Below, piece by piece: positions 1-9,738 of a stretch of DNA of 64,000 nucleotides (its first letter is position 1; each line of letters starts with the position of its first letter). Source of the DNA: Enterobacter cloacae. Its GTDB lineage: Bacteria > Pseudomonadota > Gammaproteobacteria > Enterobacterales > Enterobacteriaceae. The translations under genes were made by a program, and so were the position numbers. Where the stretch lies: positions 1,426,001-1,490,000 of the forward strand of contig AP022133.1 in NCBI GenBank assembly GCA_014169315.1, given 5' to 3'. The notes under the pieces are model-generated. The model was not told the origin of the DNA. It saw only the letters and a list, made by a program, of their open reading frames with translations, and searched no databases.

Positions 1-101
1 AGACGATATAAGCTTTATTTCTGTTTCTTCTCGATAACTTACTATTTCAGACTGCGGCAATTCATTACACTCGCCGCGATTTTTCACCATAAAGAGATTG
101 C

Positions 102-1334
102 ATGTTAAACCGTTCTTCTTCCGGTACGCGTCTGGGTCGTCAGGCGTTACTTTTCCCTCTGTGTCTGGTGCTCTACGAATTCTCTACCTATATCGGCAAC
201 GATATGATCCAGCCGGGTATGCTGGCCGTTGTGGAACAGTACAACGCAGGGATTGAGTGGGTGCCAACGTCGATGACCGCCTATCTGGCTGGCGGTATGT
301 TTTTGCAGTGGCTGTTAGGCCCGCTGTCGGATCGTATTGGCCGTCGCCCGGTAATGTTAACGGGTGTGGTATGGTTTATCGTGACCTGCCTCGCCACGCT
401 GCTGGCGCAAAACATTGAACAATTTACCCTGCTGCGCTTCCTGCAGGGGGTGAGCCTGTGCTTCATCGGTGCTGTGGGATACGCCGCGATCCAGGAGTCA
501 TTTGAAGAGGCGATGTGTATCAAAATTACCGCGCTGATGGCGAATGTGGCGCTAATTGCCCCGCTGCTGGGGCCGCTGGTGGGAGCCGCGTGGATACATG
601 TTGCGCCGTGGGAAGGGATGTTTGTGCTGTTTGCCGCATTTGCCGCCATCGCTTTCTTTGGCCTGCACCGCGCGATGCCGGAAACGGCTACCCGGCTGGG
701 TGAAACGCTGTCGCTCAAAGAGCTGGGGCGTGATTACAAATTGGTGCTGAAAAACGTTCGCTTTGTTGCGGGAGCACTGGCGCTGGGGTTCGTCAGCCTG
801 CCGTTGCTGGCATGGATTGCCCAGTCTCCGGTGATTATCATCAGCGGCGAGAAGCTCAGCAGTTACGAGTACGGCATGTTGCAGGTACCGATTTTTGGTG
901 CGCTGATAATCGGTAACCTGACGCTGGCTCGTCTGACGTCTCGTCGTACCGTGCGTTCGCTGATTATTATGGGCGGCTGGCCGATTGTGGCAGGGCTGAT
1001 TATGGCGGCCGTTGCTACAGTGGCATCGTCGCATGCTTACCTGTGGATGACGGCGGGGCTGAGTGTTTATGCCTTTGGTATTGGCCTGGCGAACGCCGGG
1101 CTGGTGCGTCTGACGCTGTTTGCCAGTGATATGAGTAAAGGTACCGTGTCTGCGGCGATGGGGATGTTGCAGATGTTGATTTTCACCGTCGGTATCGAGG
1201 TGAGCAAGCACGCTTACGCGATGGGCGGCAATGGGCTGTTCAGCCTGTTCAACCTTGCCAATGGTGTGCTGTGGCTGGGGCTGATGGTGGTGTTCCTGAA
1301 AGATAAACGCGTCGGGAATGCGCTACAGCCATAA
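102..1334 (+). CDS. mdfA: MdfA multidrug efflux MFS transporter
   Basis: Inner-membrane 12-helix major facilitator antiporter that exchanges protons for cationic and neutral drugs such as chloramphenicol. The 410-residue length equals E. coli MdfA, and the protein matches it nearly throughout. The two membrane-embedded acidic residues important in MdfA, Glu26 and Asp34, are present in the first helix ([10 protein letters not shown]). The MFS motif A variant after helix 2 is visible as [12 protein letters not shown]. The ATG follows an AAAGAG Shine-Dalgarno. The gene converges on ybjI, with a hairpin terminator between; the ybjH gene found here in K-12 is absent. Confidence 0.96.
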   Translation: MLNRSSSGTRLGRQALLFPLCLVLYEFSTYIGNDMIQPGMLAVVEQYNAGIEWVPTSMTAYLAGGMFLQWLLGPLSDRIGRRPVMLTGVVWFIVTCLATLLAQNIEQFTLLRFLQGVSLCFIGAVGYAAIQESFEEAMCIKITALMANVALIAPLLGPLVGAAWIHVAPWEGMFVLFAAFAAIAFFGLHRAMPETATRLGETLSLKELGRDYKLVLKNVRFVAGALALGFVSLPLLAWIAQSPVIIISGEKLSSYEYGMLQVPIFGALIIGNLTLARLTSRRTVRSLIIMGGWPIVAGLIMAAVATVASSHAYLWMTAGLSVYAFGIGLANAGLVRLTLFASDMSKGTVSAAMGMLQMLIFTVGIEVSKHAYAMGGNGLFSLFNLANGVLWLGLMVVFLKDKRVGNALQP

Positions 1335-1340
1335 GTTTTT

Positions 1341-1367
1341 GTTCCCTCTCCCTGTGGGAGAGGGAAC
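1341..1367. terminator. Bidirectional hairpin between mdfA and ybjI
   Basis: A perfect 12-bp stem (GTTCCCTCTCCC paired with GGGAGAGGGAAC) closes a 3-base loop between two converging genes, with TTTTT just before it on the plus strand. It belongs to a family of CCTCTCCC/GGGAGAGG hairpins; similar ones lie near 48856 and 60055. Confidence 0.7.
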
Positions 1368-1381
1368 CAGACCGCACAGCG

Positions 1382-2194
1382 TCAATGAAATGGCGCTTCC
1401 CCGTTCAACACCTTCTCGATCACAGCCAGTACACCTTCGTCATTATTGTGCGGTGCTTCAAAGCGGGCGGCTGCTTTAATATGCGGCCGGGCATTGGCCA
1501 TCGCAAAGCTGAACCCTGACTGATGCAACATCTCCACGTCGTTGCCGCTGTCGCCAAAGGCCACCACTTCGCGGTCGTCAATCCCCCAGCGTTTCTGCAA
1601 AATTCGCAGCCCGTTGGCTTTATGCACGCCGGGGATAATCAGGTCGATGCTGCCGTGGCCAGTGGTGACGGGCACCATGATGTCGTTGAGCTTTTCATGC
1701 AGCATTGCCTGAATGCGCGGAATGTCATCGTCAGAGACGTTAAGCCCGAATTTGAAGAAAATATCGTTCAGGTTGTCGAAATCATTCACCATTTCGAGGC
1801 GATGATAGTACTTCGCTGCGATGTCTTTGAAGACCTCGTCATACTCTTTCAGGGTGTAAGCACTGCCTTTCCCGCAGGCGATAATCTCTATGCCGGGGAC
1901 ACCGCTTAGCACGGTGGCGACGGTGTTGAAGTGGTCTTTCGACAGTTCGCCGTTAAAGACATCTTCCCCGGCGCTGACTACCCAACCGCCGTTTTCGGCG
2001 ACAAACGCAATTTCATGCGCGATCTCCGGGAAAAACGAAATCAGCTGGTAATACTGGTTACCGCTGGCGACCACAAAGCGAATACCTTGTTCCTTCATGC
2101 GCGCATACTGCGCCAGAAAACGCTCGCGATTATAGGTCTTCGCGTCGCTCAGAAAGGTGCCATCCATGTCGACTGCAATCAGTTTAACGCTCAT
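1382..2194 (-). CDS. ybjI: HAD-family sugar phosphatase YbjI
   Basis: Cytoplasmic Cof-type haloacid-dehalogenase phosphatase; the E. coli homologue dephosphorylates FMN and sugar phosphates in vitro. The nucleophile motif DMDGTFLSD is at the N terminus, and the late HAD motif [10 protein letters not shown] carries the Mg2+ ligands. The start at 2194 (MSVKLIAV) was chosen because it aligns with the E. coli start and gives 270 residues; the frame stays open upstream into ybjJ. It overlaps the end of ybjJ by 11 bases, so the two are probably cotranscribed. Confidence 0.93.
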   Translation of the reverse strand: MSVKLIAVDMDGTFLSDAKTYNRERFLAQYARMKEQGIRFVVASGNQYYQLISFFPEIAHEIAFVAENGGWVVSAGEDVFNGELSKDHFNTVATVLSGVPGIEIIACGKGSAYTLKEYDEVFKDIAAKYYHRLEMVNDFDNLNDIFFKFGLNVSDDDIPRIQAMLHEKLNDIMVPVTTGHGSIDLIIPGVHKANGLRILQKRWGIDDREVVAFGDSGNDVEMLHQSGFSFAMANARPHIKAAARFEAPHNNDEGVLAVIEKVLNGEAPFH

Positions 2195-3398
2195 ATCCCT
2201 TCTCCAGTGTCGTCTGTTCTGTTTCCGGTTTTGCCACTGCGCGCGCCACCAGCGCTGCAATAACCACTAACCCTAACACCACCAGCATGGCACTGCGCAA
2301 CCCGTAGTGCTCACCGAGGAAGCCGAGCAACGGAGGGCCCACCAGGAAGGCGAGATAGCCCGTGGTGGCGACCACGCTGACGCGCGTCGGGGCATCCGGG
2401 CCGGTATCGCTGGCGGCAGAAATGGTGAGCGGGAAGCCCAGTGAGGCACCCAGTCCCCACAGGATCACCGAGACTCCGGCAATCCAGTCCACATCGACAA
2501 AGATGATCATCGCGATGCCTAACCCACCGAGCAGGGCGCTGGCACGTACTACCGTGACGCGGCTGTAGCGGTCGATAAACCAGCCGCCGGTAAAGCGTCC
2601 GACGGTCATCCCCAGCGTAAACCCGGCGTAGATAAGCGAGCCGGACGTTGGGCTAAACCCGTGACCGTCCACCATCAGCAGTGGCAGCCAGTCGTTGGCA
2701 GAGCCTTCGGCAAAGGCCATTGCCAGCACCACCACGCCAATCAGCATCAGCTGAATGTCGCGGTAGAACGGCAGCCCTTTTTGTACCGTTTTTTGTTCGT
2801 CAGAGGAGTTCTTACCCGTGCCGTCAGGAATGGCTCTGATGCCGGTCAGGATCGGCACAATACAGACCAGCGCCGCCAGTAAAATGTGCAGATTCGCGGC
2901 AATACCCAATGCCGTCAGCGCCATCCCCACACCTGCGCCCGCCAGCGTGCCGAGGCTGTAAAAACCGTGCATCATCGGCAGCACCGTCTTGTTCATCTCG
3001 CGTTCTACGGCAGCGCCTTCAACGTTGATGGAAACTTCTGCCGCACCGAAGCTACCACCAAATACCGTCAGCCCCAGGGCAAACAGAACTGGTGAGGCGA
3101 ACCACAGGGCCACACTCAGCACCAGCATCCCGGCGACTGCACAGCACATCGTGGTGCGGATCACCGTACGCGTACCAAAGCGCTTCACCAGCCATGCAGA
3201 GCAGAGAATGCCGCTCATGGAGCCTATCGACAGGCCAAACAGCACAATGCCCATCTCTGCCGTTGAGACGGACAAAATATCGCGGATTGCCGGGGTGCGT
3301 GTCGCCCAGGAGGCCATCAGTAGCCCTGGGATAAAGAAGAACATAAACAGCGCCCACATACGCAGCTGAAGGGCTTTACGGGGTGAGGTCTGAATCAT
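2184..3398 (-). CDS. ybjJ: MFS transporter YbjJ
   Basis: Inner-membrane major facilitator protein of about 12 helices and unknown substrate, closely matching E. coli YbjJ (402 residues; 404 here). MFS signature motifs are visible after helix 2 ([14 protein letters not shown]) and in the second half ([19 protein letters not shown]). The start at 3398 (MIQTSPRK) best fits the family length; the frame is open further upstream but runs through the promoter. It is divergent from rcdA across 82 bases that hold a palindromic candidate operator, so RcdA may control it. Confidence 0.9.
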   Translation of the reverse strand: MIQTSPRKALQLRMWALFMFFFIPGLLMASWATRTPAIRDILSVSTAEMGIVLFGLSIGSMSGILCSAWLVKRFGTRTVIRTTMCCAVAGMLVLSVALWFASPVLFALGLTVFGGSFGAAEVSINVEGAAVEREMNKTVLPMMHGFYSLGTLAGAGVGMALTALGIAANLHILLAALVCIVPILTGIRAIPDGTGKNSSDEQKTVQKGLPFYRDIQLMLIGVVVLAMAFAEGSANDWLPLLMVDGHGFSPTSGSLIYAGFTLGMTVGRFTGGWFIDRYSRVTVVRASALLGGLGIAMIIFVDVDWIAGVSVILWGLGASLGFPLTISAASDTGPDAPTRVSVVATTGYLAFLVGPPLLGFLGEHYGLRSAMLVVLGLVVIAALVARAVAKPETEQTTLEKGYER

Positions 3399-3447
3399 CG
3401 GGGTAAACACCAGAAGTACAACAATAGCGACAACACTAGCAAGTTTG

Positions 3448-3461
3448 TGTACATTTGTACA
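3448..3461. promoter_or_regulatory. Candidate TetR-type operator between ybjJ and rcdA
   Basis: TGTACATTTGTACA, two TGTACA arms with a 2-base spacer, sits in the 82-base divergent gap, 20 bases before rcdA. TetR-family regulators commonly bind such sites beside their own gene. RcdA as the binder is inference. Confidence 0.45.
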
Positions 3462-3480
3462 TAAACCACGTGAGGATTTT

Positions 3481-4032
3481 ATGAGCAGACCACCGAACGA
3501 CCCCCATCGCCGGGAAAAGATCCTGCAGGCGACCCTGGACACCATTGCTGAGCACGGTATTCATGCCGTCACGCACCGGAAAATCGCCAGTTGCGCGGGG
3601 GTGCCGTTGGGGTCGATGACCTACTATTTTGACGGTATGGAATCGCTGCTTGAAGAGGCTTTTACGTGGTTTACCCGCCAGATGTCAAAGCAGTACCGGG
3701 ATTTTTTCTCGGGTGTGAACGGCCCGGTAATGGCGTGTGAATCGATCACGACCCTGATCTACAGCTCGCAGGTCACCACGCCGCACAATATGGCGCTGAT
3801 GTACCAGCTGTATGCCTTTATGCACCGCAGCGCGGCGCTTAAAACGGTGATGCAGGACTGGATGAAGATGAGCCAGACAACCCTTGAGCAGTGGTTCGAG
3901 CCTGCCACCGCCCGCGCGCTGGACGCGTTTATTGAAGGGATGACGCTGCACTTTGTGACGGACAGGCAGCCCTTATCGCGGGAGGAGATCCGCGCGATGG
4001 TAGGGCGGATTGCAGGAGAGAGCGGCGGTTAG
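3481..4032 (+). CDS. rcdA: TetR/AcrR-family regulator RcdA (YbjK)
   Basis: DNA-binding regulator; in E. coli RcdA affects csgD, biofilm and stress-response genes. The 183-residue protein has an N-terminal TetR helix-turn-helix (about residues 10-50, with [21 protein letters not shown] as the recognition region) and an all-helical ligand-binding domain. The C-terminal stretch [19 protein letters not shown] is nearly identical to the E. coli protein. The start at 3481 has a GAGG Shine-Dalgarno; the upstream in-frame ATG at 3445 lies across the operator. The stop overlaps the convergent SDR gene by 3 bases. Confidence 0.9.
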   Translation: MSRPPNDPHRREKILQATLDTIAEHGIHAVTHRKIASCAGVPLGSMTYYFDGMESLLEEAFTWFTRQMSKQYRDFFSGVNGPVMACESITTLIYSSQVTTPHNMALMYQLYAFMHRSAALKTVMQDWMKMSQTTLEQWFEPATARALDAFIEGMTLHFVTDRQPLSREEIRAMVGRIAGESGG

Positions 4033-4805
4033 AGAGTGGTCGCGCCAGCCGTCATGTTCACGGTTGTTCCCGTCATGGCGTTTGCTGAATCGGACGCCAG
4101 AAACACGATGGTGCTCGCCACCTGCGCCAGCGTGGGCAGGCGTTTAAGCATTGTGCCTTGTGCCGCGCCGCCTAAAAACTGATCCACGGTAGTTCCCAGC
4201 TCCTGCGCCTTAATGGCAAACAGTTCACCCACATAAGAACCCGCCTGAACCGCGTCGGCAATCGCATGCGAACGTATACACAGTACACGAATATTTTTTG
4301 GCCCTAACTCAGCGGCAAGCGCCCGGGTAAAGGCTTCAGTGCCCGCGCACCCGATAATATGCCCGGGATGGCCCGGCATCGCCATATTTGCGGCAGGCGC
4401 AACGACGGTGATCATTGTTCCGGCATGCTCGCCACCCATACGGGGCGAGACAGCTTTGGCAATGTTGAAGTACGCGGTCAGAAAGGGATCGAACCCCTGT
4501 CTGAATTCAGCCAGCGTTAACGCTTCGATGCGTTTGCCCTGATCGTGCATAAAGCCAGTGGCATTCACGGCAATATCAATGTGGGCAAGATCCGGCAGTG
4601 GTGAGGACTCGTCGAGGGCGTTGAAGATCAGGGTACTGGCTGAACCGCCAGCGGCGCGAATACGGTCAGCCACACGATCCAGTCTGGTTTGAGTGCGGGC
4701 AGCAAGCCAGACATGTGCGCCTTCACGTGCCAGGGCATATGCAGCAGCGCTGCCGATAGCACCGCTGCCACCAAAAATGACGGCGGTTTTGTTTTTGAGC
4801 TGCAT
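4029..4805 (-). CDS. SDR-fold protein lacking the catalytic Tyr/Lys
   Basis: Rossmann-fold short-chain dehydrogenase/reductase-like protein of 258 residues, cytoplasmic. The dinucleotide-binding glycine motif is present ([15 protein letters not shown], about residues 11-25), and the C terminus is typical ([22 protein letters not shown]). Where the active-site YxxxK should be, the sequence reads [18 protein letters not shown], so both Tyr and Lys are replaced. It may bind NAD(P) without normal SDR chemistry, or use another mechanism. It is not part of the K-12 order and sits between rcdA and rybB. Substrate unknown. Confidence 0.75.
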   Translation of the reverse strand: MQLKNKTAVIFGGSGAIGSAAAYALAREGAHVWLAARTQTRLDRVADRIRAAGGSASTLIFNALDESSPLPDLAHIDIAVNATGFMHDQGKRIEALTLAEFRQGFDPFLTAYFNIAKAVSPRMGGEHAGTMITVVAPAANMAMPGHPGHIIGCAGTEAFTRALAAELGPKNIRVLCIRSHAIADAVQAGSYVGELFAIKAQELGTTVDQFLGGAAQGTMLKRLPTLAQVASTIVFLASDSANAMTGTTVNMTAGATTL

Positions 4806-4888
4806 AGTGGCACATCCTCACCCAATGAATGTGATCAAAATTATGGGCAGGAACGGGATTGATGCAAATATGCCTGGCGACCGGATGA

Positions 4889-4916
4889 CACTGCCCTGCG
4901 CATATTGGCAGGGCAA
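4889..4916. repeat. Inverted repeat upstream of the SDR gene
   Basis: CTGCCCTGC and GCATATTGGCAGGGCAAT form an 8-bp stem (TGCCCTGC/GCAGGGCA) in the gap between the SDR gene and the arsC remnant. It may be a REP-like hairpin or a terminator for the remnant; there is no clear T-run. Confidence 0.35.
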
Positions 4917-4955
4917 TCAAGGTATTACTGTCCTGGATTTTTTTCCCGGATGCAT

Positions 4956-5126
4956 CACTTCAGAAGGTCGACACAGACGCGTTCCTGGAGGCGTAACCAC
5001 AATCTGGCGGTTAATCAGAATCGGGTATTGCAGTACGTAATCAATGAGCTGGTCATCATTGAAATGCTCTTGTGTCAGTTCCAGCTGCTCGTAGGACTCT
5101 ACATCCTTGCGCAGTAAGGCGGTGAT
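4956..5126 (-). pseudogene. arsC: Arsenate reductase (arsC) remnant
   Basis: Roughly 57 codons match the C-terminal half of glutaredoxin-linked Ars[33 protein letters not shown], and [16 protein letters not shown]. These correspond to family motifs [37 protein letters not shown]. The N-terminal half with the catalytic cysteine (CGTSRN in the family) is absent, and the upstream reading frame ([14 protein letters not shown]) does not align convincingly. No arsB or arsR is nearby. It cannot encode a working reductase. Confidence 0.7.
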
Positions 5127-5235
5127 GAACCCGGTTCCCAGCGTGGTTACCCAGATCCCGTGTTCAGCCAGCACATTCAGCACGCCTGATAACGATTCCG
5201 TCAGCCCGTCATTTAGTAGGGCTGAAAAGCTTGAA

Positions 5236-6288
5236 CTAGCTTAATTCAAAGGATGAATTCGGTTTACGTCTCCAGTTCAGGACGAAGGATTTTATAGCCT
5301 TATTGTCTTCAACAAAATGGTAACAAGCTGATGCCATCACTAAGTTAATGGCTGCCAAAAGTGTCCAGATGAGCCATATTGGGAGTGATGCAAGGCTGTC
5401 ATGATATTTTGTTATATAAATCATTATAGGTAGTTGCATTAGGTAAAATGAATAGCTTATTTTACCTAGATATATTAATGGGAGAGTAATGGGGTTTTTA
5501 TTAATCGCCGTGCTGGCAAGGTAATAAATAACAATGCATGTTGCGGGAAGGGTTATATAATTATTTTGCATCCAACCATTATTGTGAGATGGTGAAATGT
5601 AAAGTAATGATATTATTGCGAATATAAAAAGACTGGTGTTAAATCGAGTGAAGCGAAAACCTTGAGTAAAAATACAACCAATCGCTACGCCAGAGATGAA
5701 CTCTGGTAGGCGATGCATAGGGCTTACGTAATAATGTGGGAAAGCTGCACCATTAGTCAGAATCATAGATGTTGGTATGATGATTGATGATATTAAGACT
5801 GAGATAATCAATGCTAAGATAGGTCTTCTTTTTATTGTAGGTAATAGGAGTGGAAAAACGATATAAAAAAACATTTCGGTTGAGACGGACCATGAACCGC
5901 CAAAATTCCACTGGCTAAAGCTATCCGGAAACCACGATTGTGATGCGCTTAAAAATAATAAAACATAGGTCGTGGCATTTTTCAGATCGTATTCAAAAAG
6001 GAATGGGCTAGTAATTAACCCCATTAGAATATACGCAGGAAATATTCTGGCAACTCTGGAGCGATAGTAATTCTCCTTAATCCCATTTCTTGATGCCCAT
6101 GCCATGACAAAGCCAGAAAGAACAAAGAAGAAAGACATCCCTATAGCGCCATTGCCGATCACCGATTGAAGCCAGTCAGAGACATCGGCCCTATATCTAA
6201 GATTACAATGAAATAAAAACACATAAAAAGCAGCTATAAAGCGGAATATTGTTAGGCCGTGGAGGTCATTTCTGATGTTCATAATCAT
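5236..6288 (-). CDS. Acyltransferase 3 (OafA/YrhL-type) membrane protein
   Basis: Integral membrane O-acyltransferase of 350 residues and about ten hydrophobic helices; this family acetylates or otherwise acylates surface sugars such as O-antigen or exopolysaccharide. The N-terminal family signature is clear: [19 protein letters not shown] contains the conserved Arg and His, followed by [15 protein letters not shown]. There is no SGNH hydrolase extension. The gene is much richer in AT than its neighbours, suggesting acquisition by transfer. No sugar-biosynthesis genes adjoin it, so the acceptor is unknown. Confidence 0.85.
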   Translation of the reverse strand: MIMNIRNDLHGLTIFRFIAAFYVFLFHCNLRYRADVSDWLQSVIGNGAIGMSFFFVLSGFVMAWASRNGIKENYYRSRVARIFPAYILMGLITSPFLFEYDLKNATTYVLLFLSASQSWFPDSFSQWNFGGSWSVSTEMFFYIVFPLLLPTIKRRPILALIISVLISSIIIPTSMILTNGAAFPHYYVSPMHRLPEFISGVAIGCIFTQGFRFTRFNTSLFIFAIISLLYISPSHNNGWMQNNYITLPATCIVIYYLASTAINKNPITLPLIYLGKISYSFYLMQLPIMIYITKYHDSLASLPIWLIWTLLAAINLVMASACYHFVEDNKAIKSFVLNWRRKPNSSFELS

Positions 6289-6757
6289 ATTCAGGTTAAA
6301 TTTTTTCTGATGCTAACACAGCATTTGGTGGTGATGCCCATCGTTTTTCATTCTAAGCCAAAAGGCGTTTTCATATTCTATAAATTATATCGTATCAGTT
6401 ACAAAGCCCTGGGTGTGTACTATACACATATCAACCAGAGTATAGGCACCACCCTGTAAACCGCAGGGATTGCCTTACAATCCAGGACTGGTGCCACGGT
6501 AACACTGCTATCGGGACATGGTGTCCCCGGAGCGAATGGTGATTTGCTCACCAGCCGAAGCAATTAGAGTGTGCGATAAAAATGCGATGGGAACATCTGT
6601 AGTGTGGGGGCGTGCCATTCTCCCTGCGAGTGGTTGCGTGCCGGAGGGATCTCTATACGGGAATGTCAGTTACTGTCATCGCTGAAGCGTTGCAACCACT
6701 GTGTCCCCAGATGGTTCTCTAAGTGGTTAATTTGGGACGCACTAAATTTCACCCAAC
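6289..6757. other. Non-coding stretch with probable decayed sequence
   Basis: About 470 bases between the acyltransferase gene and rybB. The only sizeable reading frame is 55 codons at 6518-6685 on the plus strand, rich in Cys and Gly; its ribosome site is not convincing and I do not recognise it. A neighbouring frame (about 6465-6562) is open but shifts and ends, which looks like a frameshifted gene end. No RNA gene or promoter stands out apart from rybB at the right edge. Confidence 0.4.
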
Positions 6758-6836
6758 AAAAAACCCATCAACCTTGAACCAAAACGGCGGGGTTGATGGG
6801 CTCCACAAATTGGGGACATCAAAGAAAAGCAGTGGC
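6758..6836 (-). ncRNA. rybB: RybB sigma-E-dependent small RNA
   Basis: The minus strand reads as RybB: the 5' end GCCACTGCTTTTCTTTGATG is the conserved seed, which pairs with outer-membrane protein mRNAs (ompC, ompA and others in E. coli) through Hfq. The 3' end is a terminator whose stem pairs CCCATCAACC with GGTTGATGGG, followed by six T. The length is 79 nt, as in E. coli. It lies between rcdA and ybjL, its K-12 position. It represses porin synthesis under envelope stress. Confidence 0.95.
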
Positions 6837-6841
6837 ACTAA

Positions 6842-6870
6842 TTATGACTGCCCCCTGAATAAAAAGTTCT
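6842..6870 (-). promoter_or_regulatory. Sigma-E promoter of rybB
   Basis: On the minus strand AGAACTT (6870-6864) matches the sigma-E -35 GGAACTT. After a 16-base spacer, TCATAA (6847-6842) serves as the -10. The predicted RNA start at 6836 lies 6 bases downstream. Confidence 0.8.
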
Positions 6871-6913
6871 GCGCATAACGAAAATTTTTTTCTGGTATGC
6901 GCAAACCTGAGTG

Positions 6914-8605
6914 TTATCCGAGTCCCAGCCCTGGCCAGATGATGATAATCAGCGTACCGGCCAGCGTCAGCAGGACGTTGGCGATGGCGTAGGTGCCGGC
7001 ATAGCCCAGCGCCGGGATGTTACTGCGTGCAGTATCGCTGATGATTTCCATTGCCGGAGCACAGGTACGTGCGCCCATCATCGCGCCGAAGAGCAGGGCG
7101 CGGTTCATGCGCAGCACGTATGCACCAAACAGGAAACAGATCACCACCGGTACCAGGCTGACGATAAGGCCAGAGACCAGCATTTGCCAGCCGACAGCAC
7201 CCAGGCTGTGACCAATGCCGCTACCGGCGCTTAAGCCAACGCCCGCCATAAACACCATCAGGCCGAACTCTTTTACCATATTCAGCGCACCCTGCGGGAT
7301 ATAGCCGAAGGTCGGGTGGTTCGCTCGCAGGAAGCCGAGCATAATCCCGGCAAACAGCAGCCCGGCGGCGTTACCGATGCCGAAGCTAAAGTTGCTGAAC
7401 TGGAAGGTGATCATCCCGATCATCAGGCCCACGATAAAGAAGGCGCAGAAGGCCAGCAGGTCGGTGACCTGGCTGTGAATGGAGATAAAGCCGATGCGGT
7501 CAGCAACGGTTTTTACGCGTCGGGTATCGCCGCTTACCTGTAAAACGTCACCTTTGTTCAGCACCACGTTATCGTCGATGGGCATCTCAATCTGGCTACG
7601 GATCACGCGGTTCAGGAAGCAGCCGTGGTCGGTCAGCTTCAACTGCGCCAGGCGACGACCCACGGCGTTATGGTTTTTCACCACAATCTCTTCGGTGACG
7701 ATACGCATGTCGAGCAGATCGCGGTCGAATACCTCTTTGCCGTTACGGAAGCTGGGGTCAAGGCGCGCGTGAGCGTCCGGATAACCCACCAGCGCGATGT
7801 CATCGCCCATCTGCAGTACTGCGTCACCGTCCGGGTTTGCCAGAATGCCGTTGCGGCGAATACGTTCGATATAGCAGCCCGTCTGGCGATAAATGCCCAG
7901 CTCGCGCAGATTTTTCCCGTCGGCCCAGGAGACCAGTTCCGGCCCCACGCGATAGGCGCGGATCACCGGCAGGTAGACTTTACGTTTGGTGTCCGTGTCC
8001 AGACCGCGCTCGCGGGCAATCTGTTGGGCGCTGGTCTGTAAATCCTGATGCTGGAGTTTTGGCAGGTAACGCGCCCCCACAATCAGGCTTACCAGGCCAA
8101 TCAGATAGGTCAGGGCATAGCCCAGACTCAGGTGATCGAGAGCGGTAGAGAGCTGTGAGCCCGCCATACCTGAGTGCCGCAGAGTATCTCCTGCACCCAC
8201 AAGAACCGGTGTGGAGGTCATCGAGCCTGCCAGCATACCGGCCGTTAACCCGATATCCCAGCCAAACAGTTTACCCAGCCCTAACGCAATCAGCAGCGCA
8301 CTGCCGACCATCACCAGCGCCAGCATCAGATAATTTTTGCCGTCGCGGAAGAAAATTGAAAAAAAGTTCGGCCCTGCTTCCACCCCAACGCAAAAAATAA
8401 ACAGCATAAAACCTAAGTTGAGCGCGTCCGTGTTAATGCTGAAATGTTGCTGGCCTAATAATAAAGAGACGACTAAAACGCCAATGGAATTACCAAGTTG
8501 AACTGAACCCAGGCGCAATTTGCCCAGGCAAAGACCCAGTGCCAGTACCACAAATAATAACAGGATGTAATTCCCATTTAACAAGTCTGCGACGTTTATA
8601 TTCAC
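6914..8605 (-). CDS. ybjL: AspT/YidE-family transporter YbjL
   Basis: Inner-membrane transporter of the aspartate-alanine antiporter superfamily with no assigned substrate. The architecture is about five N-terminal helices, two central RCK_C (TrkA-C) domains (roughly residues 200-370), then another group of helices ending in [17 protein letters not shown]. The protein is almost identical to E. coli YbjL (561 residues). The chosen start is GTG at 8605 ([11 protein letters not shown]), aligning with E. coli MNINVAELLNG and giving 563 residues; the frame is open to an ATG at 8674, but those extra residues have no E. coli counterpart. Confidence 0.9.
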   Translation of the reverse strand: MNINVADLLNGNYILLLFVVLALGLCLGKLRLGSVQLGNSIGVLVVSLLLGQQHFSINTDALNLGFMLFIFCVGVEAGPNFFSIFFRDGKNYLMLALVMVGSALLIALGLGKLFGWDIGLTAGMLAGSMTSTPVLVGAGDTLRHSGMAGSQLSTALDHLSLGYALTYLIGLVSLIVGARYLPKLQHQDLQTSAQQIARERGLDTDTKRKVYLPVIRAYRVGPELVSWADGKNLRELGIYRQTGCYIERIRRNGILANPDGDAVLQMGDDIALVGYPDAHARLDPSFRNGKEVFDRDLLDMRIVTEEIVVKNHNAVGRRLAQLKLTDHGCFLNRVIRSQIEMPIDDNVVLNKGDVLQVSGDTRRVKTVADRIGFISIHSQVTDLLAFCAFFIVGLMIGMITFQFSNFSFGIGNAAGLLFAGIMLGFLRANHPTFGYIPQGALNMVKEFGLMVFMAGVGLSAGSGIGHSLGAVGWQMLVSGLIVSLVPVVICFLFGAYVLRMNRALLFGAMMGARTCAPAMEIISDTARSNIPALGYAGTYAIANVLLTLAGTLIIIIWPGLGLG

Positions 8606-8880
8606 GGAGGCTAACTTCTTGTTTACCAGTAAGTTGTTGAATGAAGAGGCTATTTGGGCTACTGTTTTGAACATCAGGGGAGCGTTTCAACATTCCCGGC
8701 TCCCTTCATTAATTCTCTAAAACCATAGCTGCCGGTTAGTTTAATCGTATTAGCTATCGACAGCTACCTATTATCGCATTAACAGATGTGTACTTTGGCA
8801 AGGATTGCCACATTGCTTTATCTGACTGGGCGTCCACTGGACGAAAGCGTATTTGATAGAGATGAAGTCAGGAGGATAGT

Positions 8881-9252
8881 TTGAACATAAAGCGAAACTG
8901 GGCGGGTGTGGTCAGTTGCTTTTTACTGTTTACGACAGTGTGTCTGTCATTAGCCTTCCATGTCAAAGGGGCGTTTAGGGCTTCCGGCCATCCCGAGCTG
9001 GGCTTGCTCTTTTTTACCTTGCCGGGGGCGGCGGCCAGCTTTCTCTCCCGTGGCGGGGAGGTCGTTAAGCCTCTTTTGGGCGCGATGCTGGCGGCTCCAC
9101 TGTGTCTGCTGTTGCTACGACTGGTGTTTGTCACCTCGCGATCGTTCTGGCAGGAACTGGCGTGGTTATTGAGCGGGGTATTCTGGTGCGCGCTTGGGGC
9201 GTTGTGCTTCCTGTTTGTGCGCAGCATGCTCCACCGGCGGCGGCACAAATAA
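8881..9252 (+). CDS. ybjM: Inner-membrane protein YbjM
   Basis: Small membrane protein of unknown function, 123 residues with about four hydrophobic helices (near residues 8-24, 40-55, 62-80 and 88-112), matching E. coli YbjM (WAGxxxCF start, FWQELAWLLSGVFWCALGALCFLF end). It uses a TTG start at 8881, supported by an excellent AGGAGG six bases before it and by alignment with the family start. It converges on grxA, with a shared terminator. Confidence 0.88.
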   Translation: MNIKRNWAGVVSCFLLFTTVCLSLAFHVKGAFRASGHPELGLLFFTLPGAAASFLSRGGEVVKPLLGAMLAAPLCLLLLRLVFVTSRSFWQELAWLLSGVFWCALGALCFLFVRSMLHRRRHK

Positions 9253-9255
9253 AAA

Positions 9256-9274
9256 CGCCCTCACGGTGAGGGCG
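9256..9274. terminator. Terminator between ybjM and grxA
   Basis: CGCCCTC and GAGGGCG form a 7-bp stem with loop ACGGT. AAAAA just before it provides a T-run for minus-strand transcripts, so it best suits grxA and may also stop ybjM. Confidence 0.7.
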
Positions 9275-9282
9275 TCTTCGCA

Positions 9283-9552
9283 TTACTCTGCAGCAAACAG
9301 ACCCAGATGTTCTTTTGCGTAAGCTTCAAAATCGGTGCAGCCACCAATGTGCTTCTGATCGAGGAAAATCTGCGGCACGGTTTCAACCGGTTTACCGACA
9401 GTTTTTTCCAGGTCCGCTTTGCTGATACCTTCCGCGTGGATATCCACATAGCGGAAGTTGAAGTCATCACGCTCTTCGGTCAGTTTCTCTGCCAGTTCTT
9501 TTGCGCGCACGCAGTAAGGGCATCCTGGACGGCCAAAAATCACTGCAAACAT
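9283..9552 (-). CDS. grxA: Glutaredoxin 1
   Basis: Cytoplasmic glutathione-dependent thiol oxidoreductase that reduces ribonucleotide reductase and other disulfides. The active-site CPYC is at residues 11-14, and the glutathione-binding TVPQIF and GG(C/Y)TDF motifs are present (VPQIFLDQKHIGGCTDF). It is 89 residues against 85 in E. coli. The start at 9552 has GAGGAGA before it and fits the family; the frame extends upstream without support. In E. coli the gene is OxyR-controlled; an ATAG-N5-CTAT dyad at 9649-9661 is only a weak candidate, since OxyR sites use a 7-base spacing. Confidence 0.94.
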   Translation of the reverse strand: MFAVIFGRPGCPYCVRAKELAEKLTEERDDFNFRYVDIHAEGISKADLEKTVGKPVETVPQIFLDQKHIGGCTDFEAYAKEHLGLFAAE

Positions 9553-9675
9553 TTCTCTCTCCTCAAAAAACAAGCCTGACGGCGAATGACGATTATATTG
9601 CACGATAACCCGCTGTCATGGAAAGAAGGTTTCGCCTGTCACTTTGATATAGTCAGGCTATGTTTCGCCAATTAC

Positions 9676-9699
9676 ACGGCACACAACATTTCCTATACT
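9676..9699 (+). promoter_or_regulatory. Candidate marbox and -10 upstream of nfsA
   Basis: ACGGCACACAACATTTCCT (9676-9694) matches 11 of 14 informative positions of the Mar/Sox/Rob box as I recall it (AYnGCACnnWnnRYYAAAY), and TATACT at 9694-9699 is a good -10. SoxS/MarA control of nfsA is known in E. coli; this site is inference. Confidence 0.4.
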
Positions 9700-9738
9700 G
9701 GCTGTTAGACCGTGTTCAGACAGTTAAAGAGAGAGAGA

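Noticed and set aside
6518..6685. 55-codon frame as a real gene
   Set aside because: No good ribosome site, no family I know, and adjacent frames look broken. Kept only as part of the intergenic note.
8606..8674. Longer YbjL start at the upstream ATG
   Set aside because: The extra 23 residues have no counterpart in E. coli YbjL, while the GTG at 8605 aligns exactly with the known start.
9649..9661. OxyR site before grxA
   Set aside because: ATAG and CTAT are 5 bases apart rather than 7, and no second pair lies at the proper distance.
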